Of a DNA stretch of 64,000 nt, positions 26,065 to 36,375 are shown piece after piece. The stretch spans positions 248,001 to 312,000 of the forward strand of contig NZ_CAJGZM010000001.1 in the NCBI RefSeq assembly GCF_904846175.1, in the 5' to 3' direction. The stretch is from Psychrobacter immobilis. Lineage in GTDB: Bacteria > Pseudomonadota > Gammaproteobacteria > Pseudomonadales > Moraxellaceae. Position numbers and translations under genes: made by a program. How positions within the stretch are numbered: position 1 is the stretch's first letter; the number at the start of each line of letters is the position of its first letter. Under the pieces are notes generated by a model. It was not told where the DNA came from and did no database searches. It worked only from the letters and a program-made list of their open reading frames with translations.

Positions 26065-26394
26065 ATGAGCTTTTTTATTCAAGCTGCCCATGCTGCGCCA
26101 GAAACTGCCGGAGCTGCGTCACTATTTGGTCAAATTTTGTTGCCAGTGGCATTTTTTGCCATTTTTTACTTTTTGGTGATTCGCCCGCAGTCTAAACGCA
26201 CCAAAGAGCACCGCGCCATGGTCAATTCATTAACTGTTGGTAGCGAAATCATCTTTGCTGGCGGTCTTATGGGTCGTATCAAAGCGTTAGAAGGCGATTA
26301 TGCGGTTGTGAGCTTAAACAACAACACTGACGTTAAAGTACAACGTGCTTCTGTTATTTCAGTATTGCCCGCTGGTACTATCGAAAGCGTTTAA
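26065..26394 (+). CDS. yajC: Preprotein translocase accessory subunit YajC
   Basis: About 109 aa, start ATG at 26065 (MSFFIQAAHAAPE) with GAGAGA upstream. One membrane segment (residues ~18-40, ILLPVAFFAIFYFLVIRPQS) carries the family RPQ motif at its end, followed by a small cytosolic SH3-like domain (LTVGSEIIFAGGLMGRI, DYAVVSLNNNTDVKV). YajC joins SecDF in the holotranslocon. secD follows, but 309 bp away and behind a terminator hairpin. Confidence 0.95.
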   Translation: MSFFIQAAHAAPETAGAASLFGQILLPVAFFAIFYFLVIRPQSKRTKEHRAMVNSLTVGSEIIFAGGLMGRIKALEGDYAVVSLNNNTDVKVQRASVISVLPAGTIESV

Positions 26395-26491
26395 GCATTA
26401 TTAATGTATTTGATGATTGTTAAACATTAATTATTAAACATTGGTTGTGACTAATTGATGGCATTTATCAATTAATAGTTGTAATGACTTT

Positions 26492-26523
26492 AAAATGACC
26501 GTACATTATTTACGGTCATTTTT
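26492..26523 (+). terminator. Terminator-like hairpin between yajC and secD
   Basis: AAAATGACCGTA pairs with TACGGTCATTTT across a short loop, followed by a few more T residues. It lies about 100 bp after yajC and about 180 bp before secD. Confidence 0.8.
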
Positions 26524-26703
26524 CGCTTTATCGTTTTTTGCTTTACTATCATCGCGGATGATTACAGTGGTGCATGATTCAGTACGACTACTAAAACAAT
26601 ATAGTAGCTCCCCATTTAGTCACACACCCTTGTTATCGCTAACTTCCCATCTGCTAACTTGTGGCCTGCGTCGCCAGTAGTTTATCAACCTAAAGAAGTG
26701 ATT

Positions 26704-28581
26704 ATGCAATATCCCGCTTGGAAATACTTACTCATCGTCGTCGTGCTCATCATTGCCGGTATATACGCGGCTCCTAACCTCTATCCTGATGAACCGGCCG
26801 TACAGATTACCAGTGCAGCAGCAGGTACGCAGCTGTCTGAAGGTATCTTGACTCAGTCTCAAAGCTTACTTGAAGAGGCTGGAATCAATAATCACGACGG
26901 TACCTTTGAGGGCAACAGTGCGCTAGTGCGTCTTGACAATCCAGTCGATCAGCTAAAAGCTCAGGAAGTGCTGCGTCAAAATTTGGGCGAGAACTACGTG
27001 GTCGCGCTGAACTTGGCACAGACTACCCCGCAGTGGTTGCGTGATATTGGTGCAAGACCGATGAAACTTGGACTTGATTTGCGCGGTGGCGTGCGTTTTG
27101 TGCTAGAAGTAGATATGGACAAGGCGCTCGAACAACGTTTAAACAGCGCCAGTCGTGATATGCGCCGTGACCTGCGTGCTGAGCGTATTGCCATTAAAGG
27201 TATTAAAACAGAAAAACGTGGCGTGGTGCTACATTTTTCTGATACTGATACTCGTAACCGTGCGCAAAACGTCCTGCAAGGTTCGATGGGTAACACATTC
27301 TCCTTACAGTCTTCTATTGACGAGCAAGGTCCTGCGCTGATTTTAGCTTATAACGATGCAACGCTTGATGAAATCAACAGCTATGCGGTCAATCAGAACT
27401 TGACTACTCTGCGCAATCGTATTGCTGAGCTTGGGGTAACCGAAGCCTTGGTACAATCACAAGGTGCCAGCCGTATCGTTGTTGAGCTACCGGGTGTACA
27501 AGATACTGCTGAGGCAAAACGTGTCCTTGGTCGTACGGCTAACCTTGAGTTCCGTATGGTCGCTGAAGGCGCTGAAAATTATATGGGCGGCATTCCACCT
27601 GCTGGTACCGAAGCGTTCCCATTTGAAACGCTTGATGGTCCACCAGTGTTGCTAGAGCGCCAAGCGATTGTCACAGGTGATAAAGTTACCAACGCTCAAA
27701 CGGGTATCGATGAAAGCGGCTCGCCTGAAGTAAGTATTACTTTAGATAGTGCTGGCGGTAAGCTGATGCAAAATGCCACCCGTACAGCAGTTGGCAAGCA
27801 AATGGCCGTATTGTTTATCGAAAATAAACAACGTATCGCTTATGAAGAAGATCCAGTGACTGGCGAAACCGTGGAAGTACGTACTCCTTACGCTGAAACA
27901 AAAGTCATTAACCGTGCCAATATTCAAGCGGTACTTGGCTCATCATTCCGTATTACCGGTCTTGATAGTAGTGCGGAAGCCGCTGAGCTTGCGCTATTAC
28001 TACGTTCGGGTGCATTGGCAGCGCCGATGTATTTTGTAGAAGAGCGCACTATTGGCCCATCACTTGGGCAAGAAAATATCGATAAAGGCTTATTCTCTAC
28101 GCAGGTTGGTTATTTATTAGTCTTTGCGTTTATGATTATTTTCTATCGCCTATTTGGGGTGATTGCGAATATTGCTCTAGCAGTTAACGTGATTATCATC
28201 ATCTCTGTTATGTCAATCTTAGGCTCATCACTGACCCTACCTGGTATTGCGGGTATCGTATTGACCATTGGTATGGCGGTGGATGCCAACGTTCTGATTT
28301 TTGAGCGTATCCGTGAGGAACTAGCGAATGGCGTCAGACCGAAATCTGCGATCGTGGCAGGTTTTGATCGCGCTTATAGTAGTATTTTCGATGCCAATAT
28401 CACAACTTTACTGGTCGCCTTTATCTTATTTGCGATTGGTACAGGTCCGATTAAAGGCTTTGCGATTACGTTGGCCATTGGTATTGTCAGCTCGCTATTT
28501 ACCGCCATTTTGGTAACGCGTGCGCTGATACAAATTGCTTACGGTAAGCGTAAATCTATCAAACGTCTGAGTATCGGTTAG
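26704..28581 (+). CDS. secD: Protein translocase subunit SecD
   Basis: A 625-aa inner-membrane RND-type protein that uses the proton motive force to help pull secreted proteins through SecYEG. I start it at the ATG 26704 (MQYPAWKYLLIVVV), which matches the family N-terminus; the upstream in-frame ATG-like start at 26659 overlaps noncoding sequence. TM1 is residues ~7-25, LGLDLRGGVRF is the hallmark D1 motif, a large periplasmic P1 domain follows, and the C-terminal RND half carries TM2-6 with GMAVDANVLIFERIREE. secF follows after 9 bp. Confidence 0.97.
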   Translation: MQYPAWKYLLIVVVLIIAGIYAAPNLYPDEPAVQITSAAAGTQLSEGILTQSQSLLEEAGINNHDGTFEGNSALVRLDNPVDQLKAQEVLRQNLGENYVVALNLAQTTPQWLRDIGARPMKLGLDLRGGVRFVLEVDMDKALEQRLNSASRDMRRDLRAERIAIKGIKTEKRGVVLHFSDTDTRNRAQNVLQGSMGNTFSLQSSIDEQGPALILAYNDATLDEINSYAVNQNLTTLRNRIAELGVTEALVQSQGASRIVVELPGVQDTAEAKRVLGRTANLEFRMVAEGAENYMGGIPPAGTEAFPFETLDGPPVLLERQAIVTGDKVTNAQTGIDESGSPEVSITLDSAGGKLMQNATRTAVGKQMAVLFIENKQRIAYEEDPVTGETVEVRTPYAETKVINRANIQAVLGSSFRITGLDSSAEAAELALLLRSGALAAPMYFVEERTIGPSLGQENIDKGLFSTQVGYLLVFAFMIIFYRLFGVIANIALAVNVIIIISVMSILGSSLTLPGIAGIVLTIGMAVDANVLIFERIREELANGVRPKSAIVAGFDRAYSSIFDANITTLLVAFILFAIGTGPIKGFAITLAIGIVSSLFTAILVTRALIQIAYGKRKSIKRLSIG

Positions 28582-28590
28582 GAGAAAACT

Positions 28591-29865
28591 ATGGCTATCG
28601 ATAATAACAACCCTATAGAACAACAGAACAATCCTGAACCGAATGGCTCAAATAGCGAAGCCAGTACGCGTCGCCGCAAGAAACCGCGCCGTGATGGTAA
28701 GGGTAGCAATAGCCAAACCAATCATGCCACTACCAAAACCTCAGGTAGTAAGGCTCGCCGTAGTGGCAAAAGTGCGGATAAAGGCAGTCAAGTACTGACT
28801 ACTCAAACATCTGATACAACCGACACTCACTTAGATACTAACTTAGTATCAGCTGATTTAGGAGATGCTGCTGACGACGCAGCGGCCTATGCTGAAGGCG
28901 GCATTAAAGCCATTGGTGATCAGCGTATCATTCCTTTTATGAAGATAGAAAAGCCAATGGCAATTCTATCTATTATTTTGGTCATTGGTAGTATTATCGC
29001 CATTGCCATTAATGGTCTAAACCTAGGTCTTGATTTCACCGGCGGGGTTTCAGCCGATGTGCGTTATGAGAATCCTGCTGAGCAAGTCGACGTGGTCAAA
29101 GCGTTGGCTGATAATGGCTTTGACGATGCCGTCGTACAATATCTAGGAACGCGTCAAGAGCTACTAATACGCTTACCACCCCAATCTGATAACGTTGATG
29201 GCTTGAATGCTAGTCTGAGTGAAGCATTAAAACTTCCTAATAATAATGTTGAAATCAGTAACGTTAATATCATCGGTAGCCAAGTTGGTAATGAGATCTA
29301 TCTAAGCTCAGTCATGTCGATTGTATTAGCATTGGCATGTATGCTTGGATACGTCGCCTTGCGCTTCCAGTTCAAACTCGCGATTGGTGCGGTATTGTCA
29401 CTATTTCACGATGCTATCGTGACCATCGGCGTCTTTGCATTATTTGGCTTCCCGTTTGACTTAACAGTTTTGGCAGCCATTTTGGCATTGATAGGTTATT
29501 CATTGAACGATACCATCGTCGTCTATGACCGTATCCGTGAAAACTTCCGCCGTGTGCGTGGTATTACGCCGCGTCAAACAATTGATTTGTCATTAACAGA
29601 GACGCTACGCCGTACGATTATGACTATCTCAACGGTACTGTTGGTTGTCCTCGCGATGCTATTCTTAGGCGGTGATGGCTTATTCTGGTTCTCGGCTGCA
29701 CTATTTATCGGTCTACTTGCTGGTACTTACTCATCTACCTATATCGCAAGCTCTATTCCTCTAGCAATGGGTCTGTCACGTGATGACTTTATCGTTAAAG
29801 TAAAACCTGAGTTTGAAGAAGAAATCGTGACCTTTAATGATCCAAAAATGTTTGAGCAAGACTGA
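28591..29865 (+). CDS. secF: Protein translocase subunit SecF
   Basis: A 424-aa partner of SecD. An AGGAGA ribosome-binding site lies 7 nt before the ATG, only a few bases after the secD stop, so the two are co-translated. The SecF core starts near residue 105 (FMKIEKPMAILSIILVIGS, then LGLDFTGGVSADV) and ends with the RND helices (GYSLNDTIVVYDRIRENFR). The first ~100 residues are an extra cytosolic segment, Asn/Ser/Lys-rich at first (STRRRKKPRRDGKG) and acidic later, absent from E. coli SecF (323 aa). A terminator follows. Confidence 0.97.
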   Translation: MAIDNNNPIEQQNNPEPNGSNSEASTRRRKKPRRDGKGSNSQTNHATTKTSGSKARRSGKSADKGSQVLTTQTSDTTDTHLDTNLVSADLGDAADDAAAYAEGGIKAIGDQRIIPFMKIEKPMAILSIILVIGSIIAIAINGLNLGLDFTGGVSADVRYENPAEQVDVVKALADNGFDDAVVQYLGTRQELLIRLPPQSDNVDGLNASLSEALKLPNNNVEISNVNIIGSQVGNEIYLSSVMSIVLALACMLGYVALRFQFKLAIGAVLSLFHDAIVTIGVFALFGFPFDLTVLAAILALIGYSLNDTIVVYDRIRENFRRVRGITPRQTIDLSLTETLRRTIMTISTVLLVVLAMLFLGGDGLFWFSAALFIGLLAGTYSSTYIASSIPLAMGLSRDDFIVKVKPEFEEEIVTFNDPKMFEQD

Positions 29866-29924
29866 TGCTTATATCAAAGCCAATAATTAGACTTTTTAGT
29901 TATTAAGCAAATAAGCATTACCAT

Positions 29925-29956
29925 GACAAAAGCACCTAAATCTAGGTGCTTTTGTC
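29925..29956 (+). terminator. Intrinsic terminator after secF
   Basis: GACAAAAGCACCTA pairs perfectly with TAGGTGCTTTTGTC around an AATC loop, with a T-rich 3' end. Confidence 0.88.
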
Positions 29957-30043
29957 TTTATGCTATTTTCATTTATATTTTAATATCATCTGATAAGTGC
30001 TTAGAAATCTTTTCTGCCTTGTTATTATATAAGCGACTGTGTT

Positions 30044-31462
30044 ATGCCATCTACCTTGCCGCCAACTGCTATGCCGCCCATTGATACTCGCTATGCGCGC
30101 ATCATTGCCATCGCTTTGCCGGTATTATTGGCCAATCTTGCGATGCCGCTACAAAGCGTCATTGATACGGCCATTGTCGGTAATATGAATGACACTGCGA
30201 AGCTTGCTGGGATGGGCTTAGCCATACAACTGCTGTCTTTGATACTGGTCAGCTTTAACTTCTTGCAATATGCGTCATCTGGTCTTTCTGCACAAGCACT
30301 GGGTCAACTCGCTAATAAAAACACTTCTAGCAATGCCTCATTAAACCCCTCTAAGCAAAACCAATCACCCCTGCTATCAATTTTACAACGTGCTTTGTTA
30401 CTCGCTTTTATGATTGGCGCAGTTTTGCTTATTGCAAAACCTTGGCTGATTGATTTTGGCTTGCAAGCGCTTTCTGCCAATCCTGACAGTGGCAGCGCGG
30501 CAAAGACTTATTTAGGCGTACGTTTTTGGGGTGTCATCGCTGAGCTGATGAACTTTGCATTTATCGGCTGGTTTGCCGGTCAAGGCAAGACCCGCTATAT
30601 GCTTTATCAGCAAGGTTTTATCGCTATGCTTAATATCATACTAACCTTATTTTTTGTTTACGTGATGCAAATGGGCTTGGTTGGAGTGGCGTTAGGAACG
30701 ACGATTGCCTTTTGGCTTGGCGTGGTATTGGCATTATGGCTGAGCCGTCGAGATCTACAAATCTCTTGGCGCGCGTTATTTACGGCTAATAAAGAACACT
30801 TTAGCAAAGATAAAATGCTTAGGCTATTTTCATTAAATAAAGACATCTTTATCCGTACGCTTATTTTAACGATAAGCTTTGCTTGGATTACCCGTCTTTC
30901 TGCCCAAAGCGGCGATGTCATACTGGCCGCTAACGCCATCTTATTACAGGTATTGAGTATCTCAGCCTTTGCCCTTGATGGCGTGGCGGTATCTGCAGAA
31001 ACCTTAAGCGGACAAGCTGCTGGACGACGTGACTGGCCGCGGTTCCGTATTATCGTCAAACGTACAGGTGTTGTCAGTTACGGACTTGCCTTGATGCTAA
31101 GTGCGATATGGTGGCTTGGTATGCCGACTTATTTGCAATTGATGACCAATATCGAACCAGTCTTTGCGCTTGCTTATGACTATCACCTTTATGCCGTACT
31201 TCTCCCCCTTGTAGGCGTTGGCGCTTATTGGTTAGATGGGATATTCTTTGGTTTAACGGCAGGTAGTGTCATTCGTAATGCCGCACTGATATTAGCGATT
31301 ATATTTTTTCCTTTAAGTTGGCTACTGTATCAAAAATGGGATATGACCGGCATCTGGCTGAGCGTTTGGTGCTTATTATTATTGAGATTAATTATTCTTG
31401 GTGGATTTTTATTCCGCGCTCATCAAACAGGCAGTTATGAAAAATTGCAGCCTGAAGCCTGA
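30044..31462 (+). CDS. MATE-family efflux transporter (DinF-like)
   Basis: A 472-aa polytopic protein with about 12 membrane segments in two pseudo-symmetric halves. The first helix pair has IIAIALPVLLANLAMPLQSVIDTAIVG, the family's N-terminal signature, and the second half repeats it (ALDGVAVSAETLSGQAAG). The sequence is closest in style to the DinF branch of Na+ or H+-coupled multidrug exporters; substrates cannot be told. Only a weak ribosome-binding site is visible. It stands alone between the secF terminator and azlC. Confidence 0.88.
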   Translation: MPSTLPPTAMPPIDTRYARIIAIALPVLLANLAMPLQSVIDTAIVGNMNDTAKLAGMGLAIQLLSLILVSFNFLQYASSGLSAQALGQLANKNTSSNASLNPSKQNQSPLLSILQRALLLAFMIGAVLLIAKPWLIDFGLQALSANPDSGSAAKTYLGVRFWGVIAELMNFAFIGWFAGQGKTRYMLYQQGFIAMLNIILTLFFVYVMQMGLVGVALGTTIAFWLGVVLALWLSRRDLQISWRALFTANKEHFSKDKMLRLFSLNKDIFIRTLILTISFAWITRLSAQSGDVILAANAILLQVLSISAFALDGVAVSAETLSGQAAGRRDWPRFRIIVKRTGVVSYGLALMLSAIWWLGMPTYLQLMTNIEPVFALAYDYHLYAVLLPLVGVGAYWLDGIFFGLTAGSVIRNAALILAIIFFPLSWLLYQKWDMTGIWLSVWCLLLLRLIILGGFLFRAHQTGSYEKLQPEA

Positions 31463-31560
31463 TTATTAAGAGCATTTAGCTAAAATGATGTTTATATGAT
31501 GTGTTTTTAGAAAATAGACAATAAACGAAAAACTAAAGTAAGAAAAAATTAGGATGTCAC

Positions 31561-32292
31561 GTGAATACTCAATCAAACGAGATAAATCAAAATCAAGCCT
31601 ATCATTACGATTGGGCAGAAGGCTTTAAGAAAAGCTTGCCAGTCGCCATGGGTTATTTACCTGCAGGGATTGCCTTTGGCGTGCTCGCACAAGTGGCTGG
31701 TTTGCCAGTGTGGGCAACGATTATGCTAAGTGTCGTCTTGTATGCAGGCGCAGCGCAATATGCTTGTCTACCGATGCTGAGTGCTGGATTACCGATTGGT
31801 AATATCGCAACCAATATTGCTGCCATTAATTTGCGCCATGTTTTTTATGGCATGCCGTTATTACAATATCTGCCAAAAAACAAGATAGCCAAAACTTACT
31901 GCTTATTTGCCTTAACTGATGAAACTTTTTCAGTGATGACCAGTTTGCCAAACGAGTCGCGACAATCATTAATACTGCCGATTAGTTTGTTTAATCAAGG
32001 CTGGTGGGTATTAGCTGGTGCGATTGGCGTGATGATTGGCAGTACATTAAGTGATTTAATACCGCATTTAGATTTCGCTTTGGTATGTTTATTTGCCATT
32101 TTAGCTTATGAGCAATTCCAAAGTATCAAACGTTATTTCCCCATTGGTATTGCTGTGATTGCCTTAGTGATTGCTTCATTGTTTACTAGCAACTGGCTAT
32201 TATTAGTAGCGATTACGATTTGTATGCTCATGATTTTAGCCCGTGGATTTTGGGTGCAGCGCAGTATACAAGGAGGCAATCATGACCAGTAG
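31561..32292 (+). CDS. azlC: AzlC-family amino-acid exporter, large subunit
   Basis: A 243-aa membrane protein with a GTG start and AGGAT upstream. Hallmarks are LPVAMGYLPAGIAFGVLA near the N-terminus, VVLYAGAAQYACLPML, and NLRHVFYGMPL. AzlC and AzlD together form branched-chain amino-acid or azaleucine exporters in Gram-positives and gammaproteobacteria (YgaZ/YgaH type). It overlaps azlD by 11 bp, indicating coupled translation. Confidence 0.9.
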   Translation: MNTQSNEINQNQAYHYDWAEGFKKSLPVAMGYLPAGIAFGVLAQVAGLPVWATIMLSVVLYAGAAQYACLPMLSAGLPIGNIATNIAAINLRHVFYGMPLLQYLPKNKIAKTYCLFALTDETFSVMTSLPNESRQSLILPISLFNQGWWVLAGAIGVMIGSTLSDLIPHLDFALVCLFAILAYEQFQSIKRYFPIGIAVIALVIASLFTSNWLLLVAITICMLMILARGFWVQRSIQGGNHDQ

Positions 32293-32653
32293 TTATCTAA
32301 TTTTTGCGACTTTAGCGATGGCCGCAGTGACCTTTATTACCCGCGCTCTTCCCGCTTTAATACCCAAAAAGCTACTGGATACGCCTTGGCTGCATCGATT
32401 GAATGAAAGCTTGCCGCTGTCTGTGATGGTATTGCTAATTTTGACCAGTCTTTCTTATCAAGGTTTGTCAGGCAATACTGGCTTACAAGCTAGCTTAAAT
32501 AGTGCCGAAGTACATTTATTAATGGCACAAATTGGGGCGTTATTATCAGTATTAATTATCTATCATCTTAGCCGTCAGTTACTGGTCAGTATGATCGTCG
32601 GTATCGCTACGATTAATGGTTTTTTGTGGTTATTTACCCGTTTTTTAGGCTGA
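32282..32653 (+). CDS. azlD: AzlD-family amino-acid exporter, small subunit
   Basis: A 123-aa protein with four membrane segments, starting at the ATG 32282 directly after an AAGGAGG ribosome-binding site that sits inside the end of azlC. The motif AAVTFITRALPALIPKKLL is typical of AzlD. It is the obligate partner of AzlC. A bidirectional terminator follows. Confidence 0.9.
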   Translation: MTSSYLIFATLAMAAVTFITRALPALIPKKLLDTPWLHRLNESLPLSVMVLLILTSLSYQGLSGNTGLQASLNSAEVHLLMAQIGALLSVLIIYHLSRQLLVSMIVGIATINGFLWLFTRFLG

Positions 32654-32691
32654 TTGAAGTTTAATAATTTATCACATTTATTTTTGCTCAA

Positions 32692-32726
32692 AAAAAGGCT
32701 GCAATCTCAATGATTACAGCCTTTTT
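32692..32726. terminator. Bidirectional terminator between azlD and purF
   Basis: AAAAAGGCTGCAATC pairs with GATTACAGCCTTTTT (one mismatch) with A/T tracts on both sides, between convergent genes. Confidence 0.9.
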
Positions 32727-32757
32727 ATTTTGTCGTTATTTTAAGATATTTAGTCTC

Positions 32758-34293
32758 TTACAGCTCCTCTACGCCCATCATATCGACTGGGGTATCAGCC
32801 ACGATTTGTACGCCTTTTTTACCAGTCTTGGCTGTGTCATTACGTTGCTCTTGCAAATGCTCAAGATAGGCTTCGTTGATTTGTCCGGTAATGTAGCAGC
32901 CATTAAACACCGCACAATCAAAGCCTTCAACCTTGCTATGCTTAGTATCTTTGACAGCTTCAATCAAATCGTCCAAATCTTGGAAGATTAAGCGGTCAGC
33001 ACCGATAATCTCGCGCACTTCTTCAACGCTATGACCTGAGGCAATAAGCTCGCTACGCACTGGCATATCGATACCATAGACGTTTGGATATTTAACTGGC
33101 GGCGCAGCGCTGGCAAAGAATACTTTACGGGCACCGGCGTCACGTGCCATTTGGATAATTTCGTGACACGTCGTACCGCGAACGATTGAATCATCAACCA
33201 AGAGGACGTTTTTGCCTTTAAACTCAAGCGGCACGGCGCTTAGCTTTTGGCGAACTGATTTTTTACGTTGCTGCTGACCTGGCATGATAAAGGTACGACC
33301 GATATAGCGGTTTTTCATAAACCCTTCACGGTACTTGATGTTCATCTTTAGCGCCAGCTCCATCGCTGAGGTACGCGAGGTATCAGGGATAGGAATGACT
33401 ACATCGATATCATGGTCCTCACCCCATTCGGCAAGGATTTTATCGGCCAACTTTTCACCCATACGTAAGCGTGATTTATAAACCGAGATATTGTCCATAA
33501 TAGAATCTGGACGGGCAAAATACACATATTCAAAGATACAAGGCGTATATTCTTGTTGCTCGACGCACTGATGAGTATGTAGCTTATGGTCTAAATCAAT
33601 AAAGATAGCTTCGCCCGGTTTAACATCACGCACAATACTAAAGCCTGAACCCGTCAACGCGACTGATTCTGAAGCGACCATATATTCTGTGCCGCCGTTA
33701 GCAGCCATGCGCTTACCAAAAATCAGCGGACGGATACCATTTGGATCACGGAAAGCCAGCAAGCCATGACCAGTAATCAGAGCAACCACGCCATAAGCGC
33801 CTTCGATACGTCCATAAACCGCTGTTACTGCTTCAAAGATATCAGCAGGCGTCGGATTGGTTTTATCCAAATTTTGCATCTCATGCGCAAGGACATTTAG
33901 CAACACTTCAGAATCTGAATCGGTATTTAAATGGCGGCGATCTTCTTGATATAAAGACTTAGCCAAACCTTCAGCATTGGTCAAGTTACCATTGTGTGCA
34001 AGGGTAATACCATAAGGCGAGTTGACATAAAAAGGCTGTGCTTCGGCACTACTTGAGGTGCCAGCAGTTGGATAACGGACGTGACCGATACCAAACTTAC
34101 CCACCAGCTTTAGCATATGACGATTCATAAACACGTCACGTACCATGCCATTTTCTTTACGTAAATAAAGACGCCCGTCCTGTAAAGTCACAATACCTGC
34201 CGCATCTTGCCCGCGATGCTGCAACATGGTTAATGCATCATAAAGAATTTGGTTGACTGGCTCATGAGCTGCGACCCCAACGACTCCACACAT
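32758..34293 (-). CDS. purF: Amidophosphoribosyltransferase
   Basis: PurF makes 5-phosphoribosylamine from PRPP and glutamine, the first committed step of purine synthesis. At 511 aa it is the E. coli-like form. The N-terminal nucleophile Cys2 is exposed after Met removal (MCGVVGV). The glutaminase domain shows [18 protein letters not shown] and LAHNGNL; the phosphoribosyltransferase domain shows the PRPP loop [19 protein letters not shown] precedes the ATG. cvpA lies 238 bp upstream in the same direction, the classical cvpA-purF arrangement. Confidence 0.98.
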   Translation of the reverse strand: MCGVVGVAAHEPVNQILYDALTMLQHRGQDAAGIVTLQDGRLYLRKENGMVRDVFMNRHMLKLVGKFGIGHVRYPTAGTSSSAEAQPFYVNSPYGITLAHNGNLTNAEGLAKSLYQEDRRHLNTDSDSEVLLNVLAHEMQNLDKTNPTPADIFEAVTAVYGRIEGAYGVVALITGHGLLAFRDPNGIRPLIFGKRMAANGGTEYMVASESVALTGSGFSIVRDVKPGEAIFIDLDHKLHTHQCVEQQEYTPCIFEYVYFARPDSIMDNISVYKSRLRMGEKLADKILAEWGEDHDIDVVIPIPDTSRTSAMELALKMNIKYREGFMKNRYIGRTFIMPGQQQRKKSVRQKLSAVPLEFKGKNVLLVDDSIVRGTTCHEIIQMARDAGARKVFFASAAPPVKYPNVYGIDMPVRSELIASGHSVEEVREIIGADRLIFQDLDDLIEAVKDTKHSKVEGFDCAVFNGCYITGQINEAYLEHLQEQRNDTAKTGKKGVQIVADTPVDMMGVEEL

Positions 34294-34531
34294 AGTTGTA
34301 TCCTATTTTGTACCACACATTGATAACACAATAACGGCTGACAAGGTTGTCTTGAATTTTCGCCTATCATTTGCCGCAAAGCTGATGATCTTGCTGAGAA
34401 TAATGTCTTACGGACAATAGATAAGGACAATTCTCCATAAGACAAGTTGCTGATGATAAATAGAGGTGTATTTTACGAATATTAAAGATGATTGAATAGC
34501 TTTTTTTGAGCGCTTATCACGCATATTAAGC

Positions 34532-35029
34532 TTAAGACTGATTGACCTTATCCCACGCCAAGCCAAACATATCTGAGACCAACTCTTTGCCCATGGGCGC
34601 ATAAGGCAGTAATTCAGGTGCGAGCACTGAAGTCTCCCATTGCGGCATCTGCACCAATAATGGCGCACTGACGCTAAGCACAACTAAAACCATAAGGACA
34701 TTTTTTGCCGCCCCAAGTACCCCGCCCGCCATTTTATCGAGGACGCCAAGACGTAAGGTTTTGAGTACTCCGGAGAATACGAACGCAACTAGGTGCATGA
34801 TGGCTAAGATAGCAATCACAATCACTAGAAAAGCCATCGCCATCTGCAAAACGGGGTTTTCTACCATGCCTGAGAATTGCGGCGCGACCGAACCTGCCAA
34901 ACGCGTCGCAGCAATAAGCGCGATAAACCAACCAACCAAACCAACAGCTGTCTTAATCAGACCTACCTGAAAACCACGCCATAAGCCAATCAGGACAACC
35001 ACAGCAATCACAATGTCTAAACCACTCAT
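34532..35029 (-). CDS. cvpA: CvpA family membrane protein
   Basis: A 165-aa inner-membrane protein with four predicted helices (DIVIAVVVLIGLWRGFQVGL; VGLVGWFIALIAATRLA; a central AFLVIVIAILAIMHLVAFVF; LGAAKNVLMVLVVLSV). CvpA is named for its need in colicin V production and has been tied to envelope stress; its molecular role is unclear. It lies between pyrD and purF, all on the minus strand, consistent with a nucleotide-synthesis transcript. Confidence 0.93.
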   Translation of the reverse strand: MSGLDIVIAVVVLIGLWRGFQVGLIKTAVGLVGWFIALIAATRLAGSVAPQFSGMVENPVLQMAMAFLVIVIAILAIMHLVAFVFSGVLKTLRLGVLDKMAGGVLGAAKNVLMVLVVLSVSAPLLVQMPQWETSVLAPELLPYAPMGKELVSDMFGLAWDKVNQS

Positions 35030-35109
35030 GTTTATCGCCTCATTTGCATCTTACGTCGGGTATTGCAGTGAAATTAAAAAGCTTACAATTATAAAGGTCG
35101 TTAAAAGGA

Positions 35110-36144
35110 TTAACCTTCCATGGCATCGTAATAGCCACCGATGGATTGAATGCAAGACTGCACTAATCCAGGCCCTTTATAAATAAGCCCTGAATACAAC
35201 TGCACCAAATCTGCACCCGCCTCAATTTTTTTGACGGCTTTATCACCGCTATCGATACCGCCAACGCCAATCAACGCTACCTTACCACCCAACTGATCGG
35301 AGAATTGTTGTAAAATCTGCGTACTAATATGGCTGACTGGACGACCAGATAAACCACCTGCTTGGTCGCCATCGGGCAAATCTTCAACGCCCACGCGGCT
35401 CAACGTGGTATTGGTGGCAATCAAACCATCAATCTCAAAGTCCAGCAACTGCTGGGAAATATAATCGACTTGTAACGGTTCTAAATCGGGAGCAACTTTT
35501 AATACCAATGGTACATAAAAGCCATATTCGGTTGCCAATTGATTGTGGCGGTTTTTAATGGTATCTAATAATTGTGTTAGCGCTTCACCACTTTGTAGGT
35601 CACGCAAATTTTTGGTATTCGGAGAGGAGATATTTACGGTAATATAAGAAGCATGCGGATAAACGCGCTCTAAGCAATAGACATAATCATCAGCCGCATT
35701 TTCAACAGGAGTCGCCGCATTTTTACCGATATTAATGCCGATATTGCCTTTGTATTTACAGCGCTTGACGTTTTCAATCAGGTAATCAACACCTTCATTA
35801 TTAAAGCCCATACGGTTAATGATGGCATCGGCTTGCTTGATTCTAAATAGTCTTGGTCTGTCATTGCCGACTTGCGGCTTTGGCGTAACGGTTCCCACTT
35901 CAATAAAACCAAAACCCAACTCTGCTAGCGCATCGATATAGTCGCCGTTTTTGTCCAAGCCGGCGGCAAGCCCAACAGGATTGGCAAACTGCAAACCCAT
36001 ACAATCAGTTGGCTGCATTGACTGACCATATACTAAGCCCAACACACGCGCTTTATGAGCTTTATCTAATAAAGATAAGGTCATCTCATGCGCGTGCTCA
36101 GGGTCCATATTAAACAAAAAAGGGCGAAGTAAGGCGTAAGACAT
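35110..36144 (-). CDS. pyrD: Dihydroorotate dehydrogenase (quinone), class 2
   Basis: A 344-aa membrane-associated FMN enzyme that oxidises dihydroorotate to orotate with quinone in pyrimidine synthesis. The N-terminal helices ([20 protein letters not shown]) are the quinone/membrane module of class 2. The FMN barrel shows [62 protein letters not shown] (catalytic Ser region) and GGLSGRPV. cvpA follows 80 bp downstream. Confidence 0.97.
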   Translation of the reverse strand: MSYALLRPFLFNMDPEHAHEMTLSLLDKAHKARVLGLVYGQSMQPTDCMGLQFANPVGLAAGLDKNGDYIDALAELGFGFIEVGTVTPKPQVGNDRPRLFRIKQADAIINRMGFNNEGVDYLIENVKRCKYKGNIGINIGKNAATPVENAADDYVYCLERVYPHASYITVNISSPNTKNLRDLQSGEALTQLLDTIKNRHNQLATEYGFYVPLVLKVAPDLEPLQVDYISQQLLDFEIDGLIATNTTLSRVGVEDLPDGDQAGGLSGRPVSHISTQILQQFSDQLGGKVALIGVGGIDSGDKAVKKIEAGADLVQLYSGLIYKGPGLVQSCIQSIGGYYDAMEG

Positions 36145-36375
36145 AGTAATGACAGACCCTGCTTGAAAATAAATGATAAATAAGAAAAACGAATGAGGTC
36201 AAGCGCTGCGATTATATCAGCTTAACTGAAATAAGACCAAAGTTTCATAGGACAAATTGCGCTATATCCTGCGAATAAATAATCGTTAACGCTGTCAATT
36301 GACTTATTCAATAAGCCAATATTACAAAGTATTATTTATTCGTATTTACTGCTTATTGATATTCGTGTTTTTATA

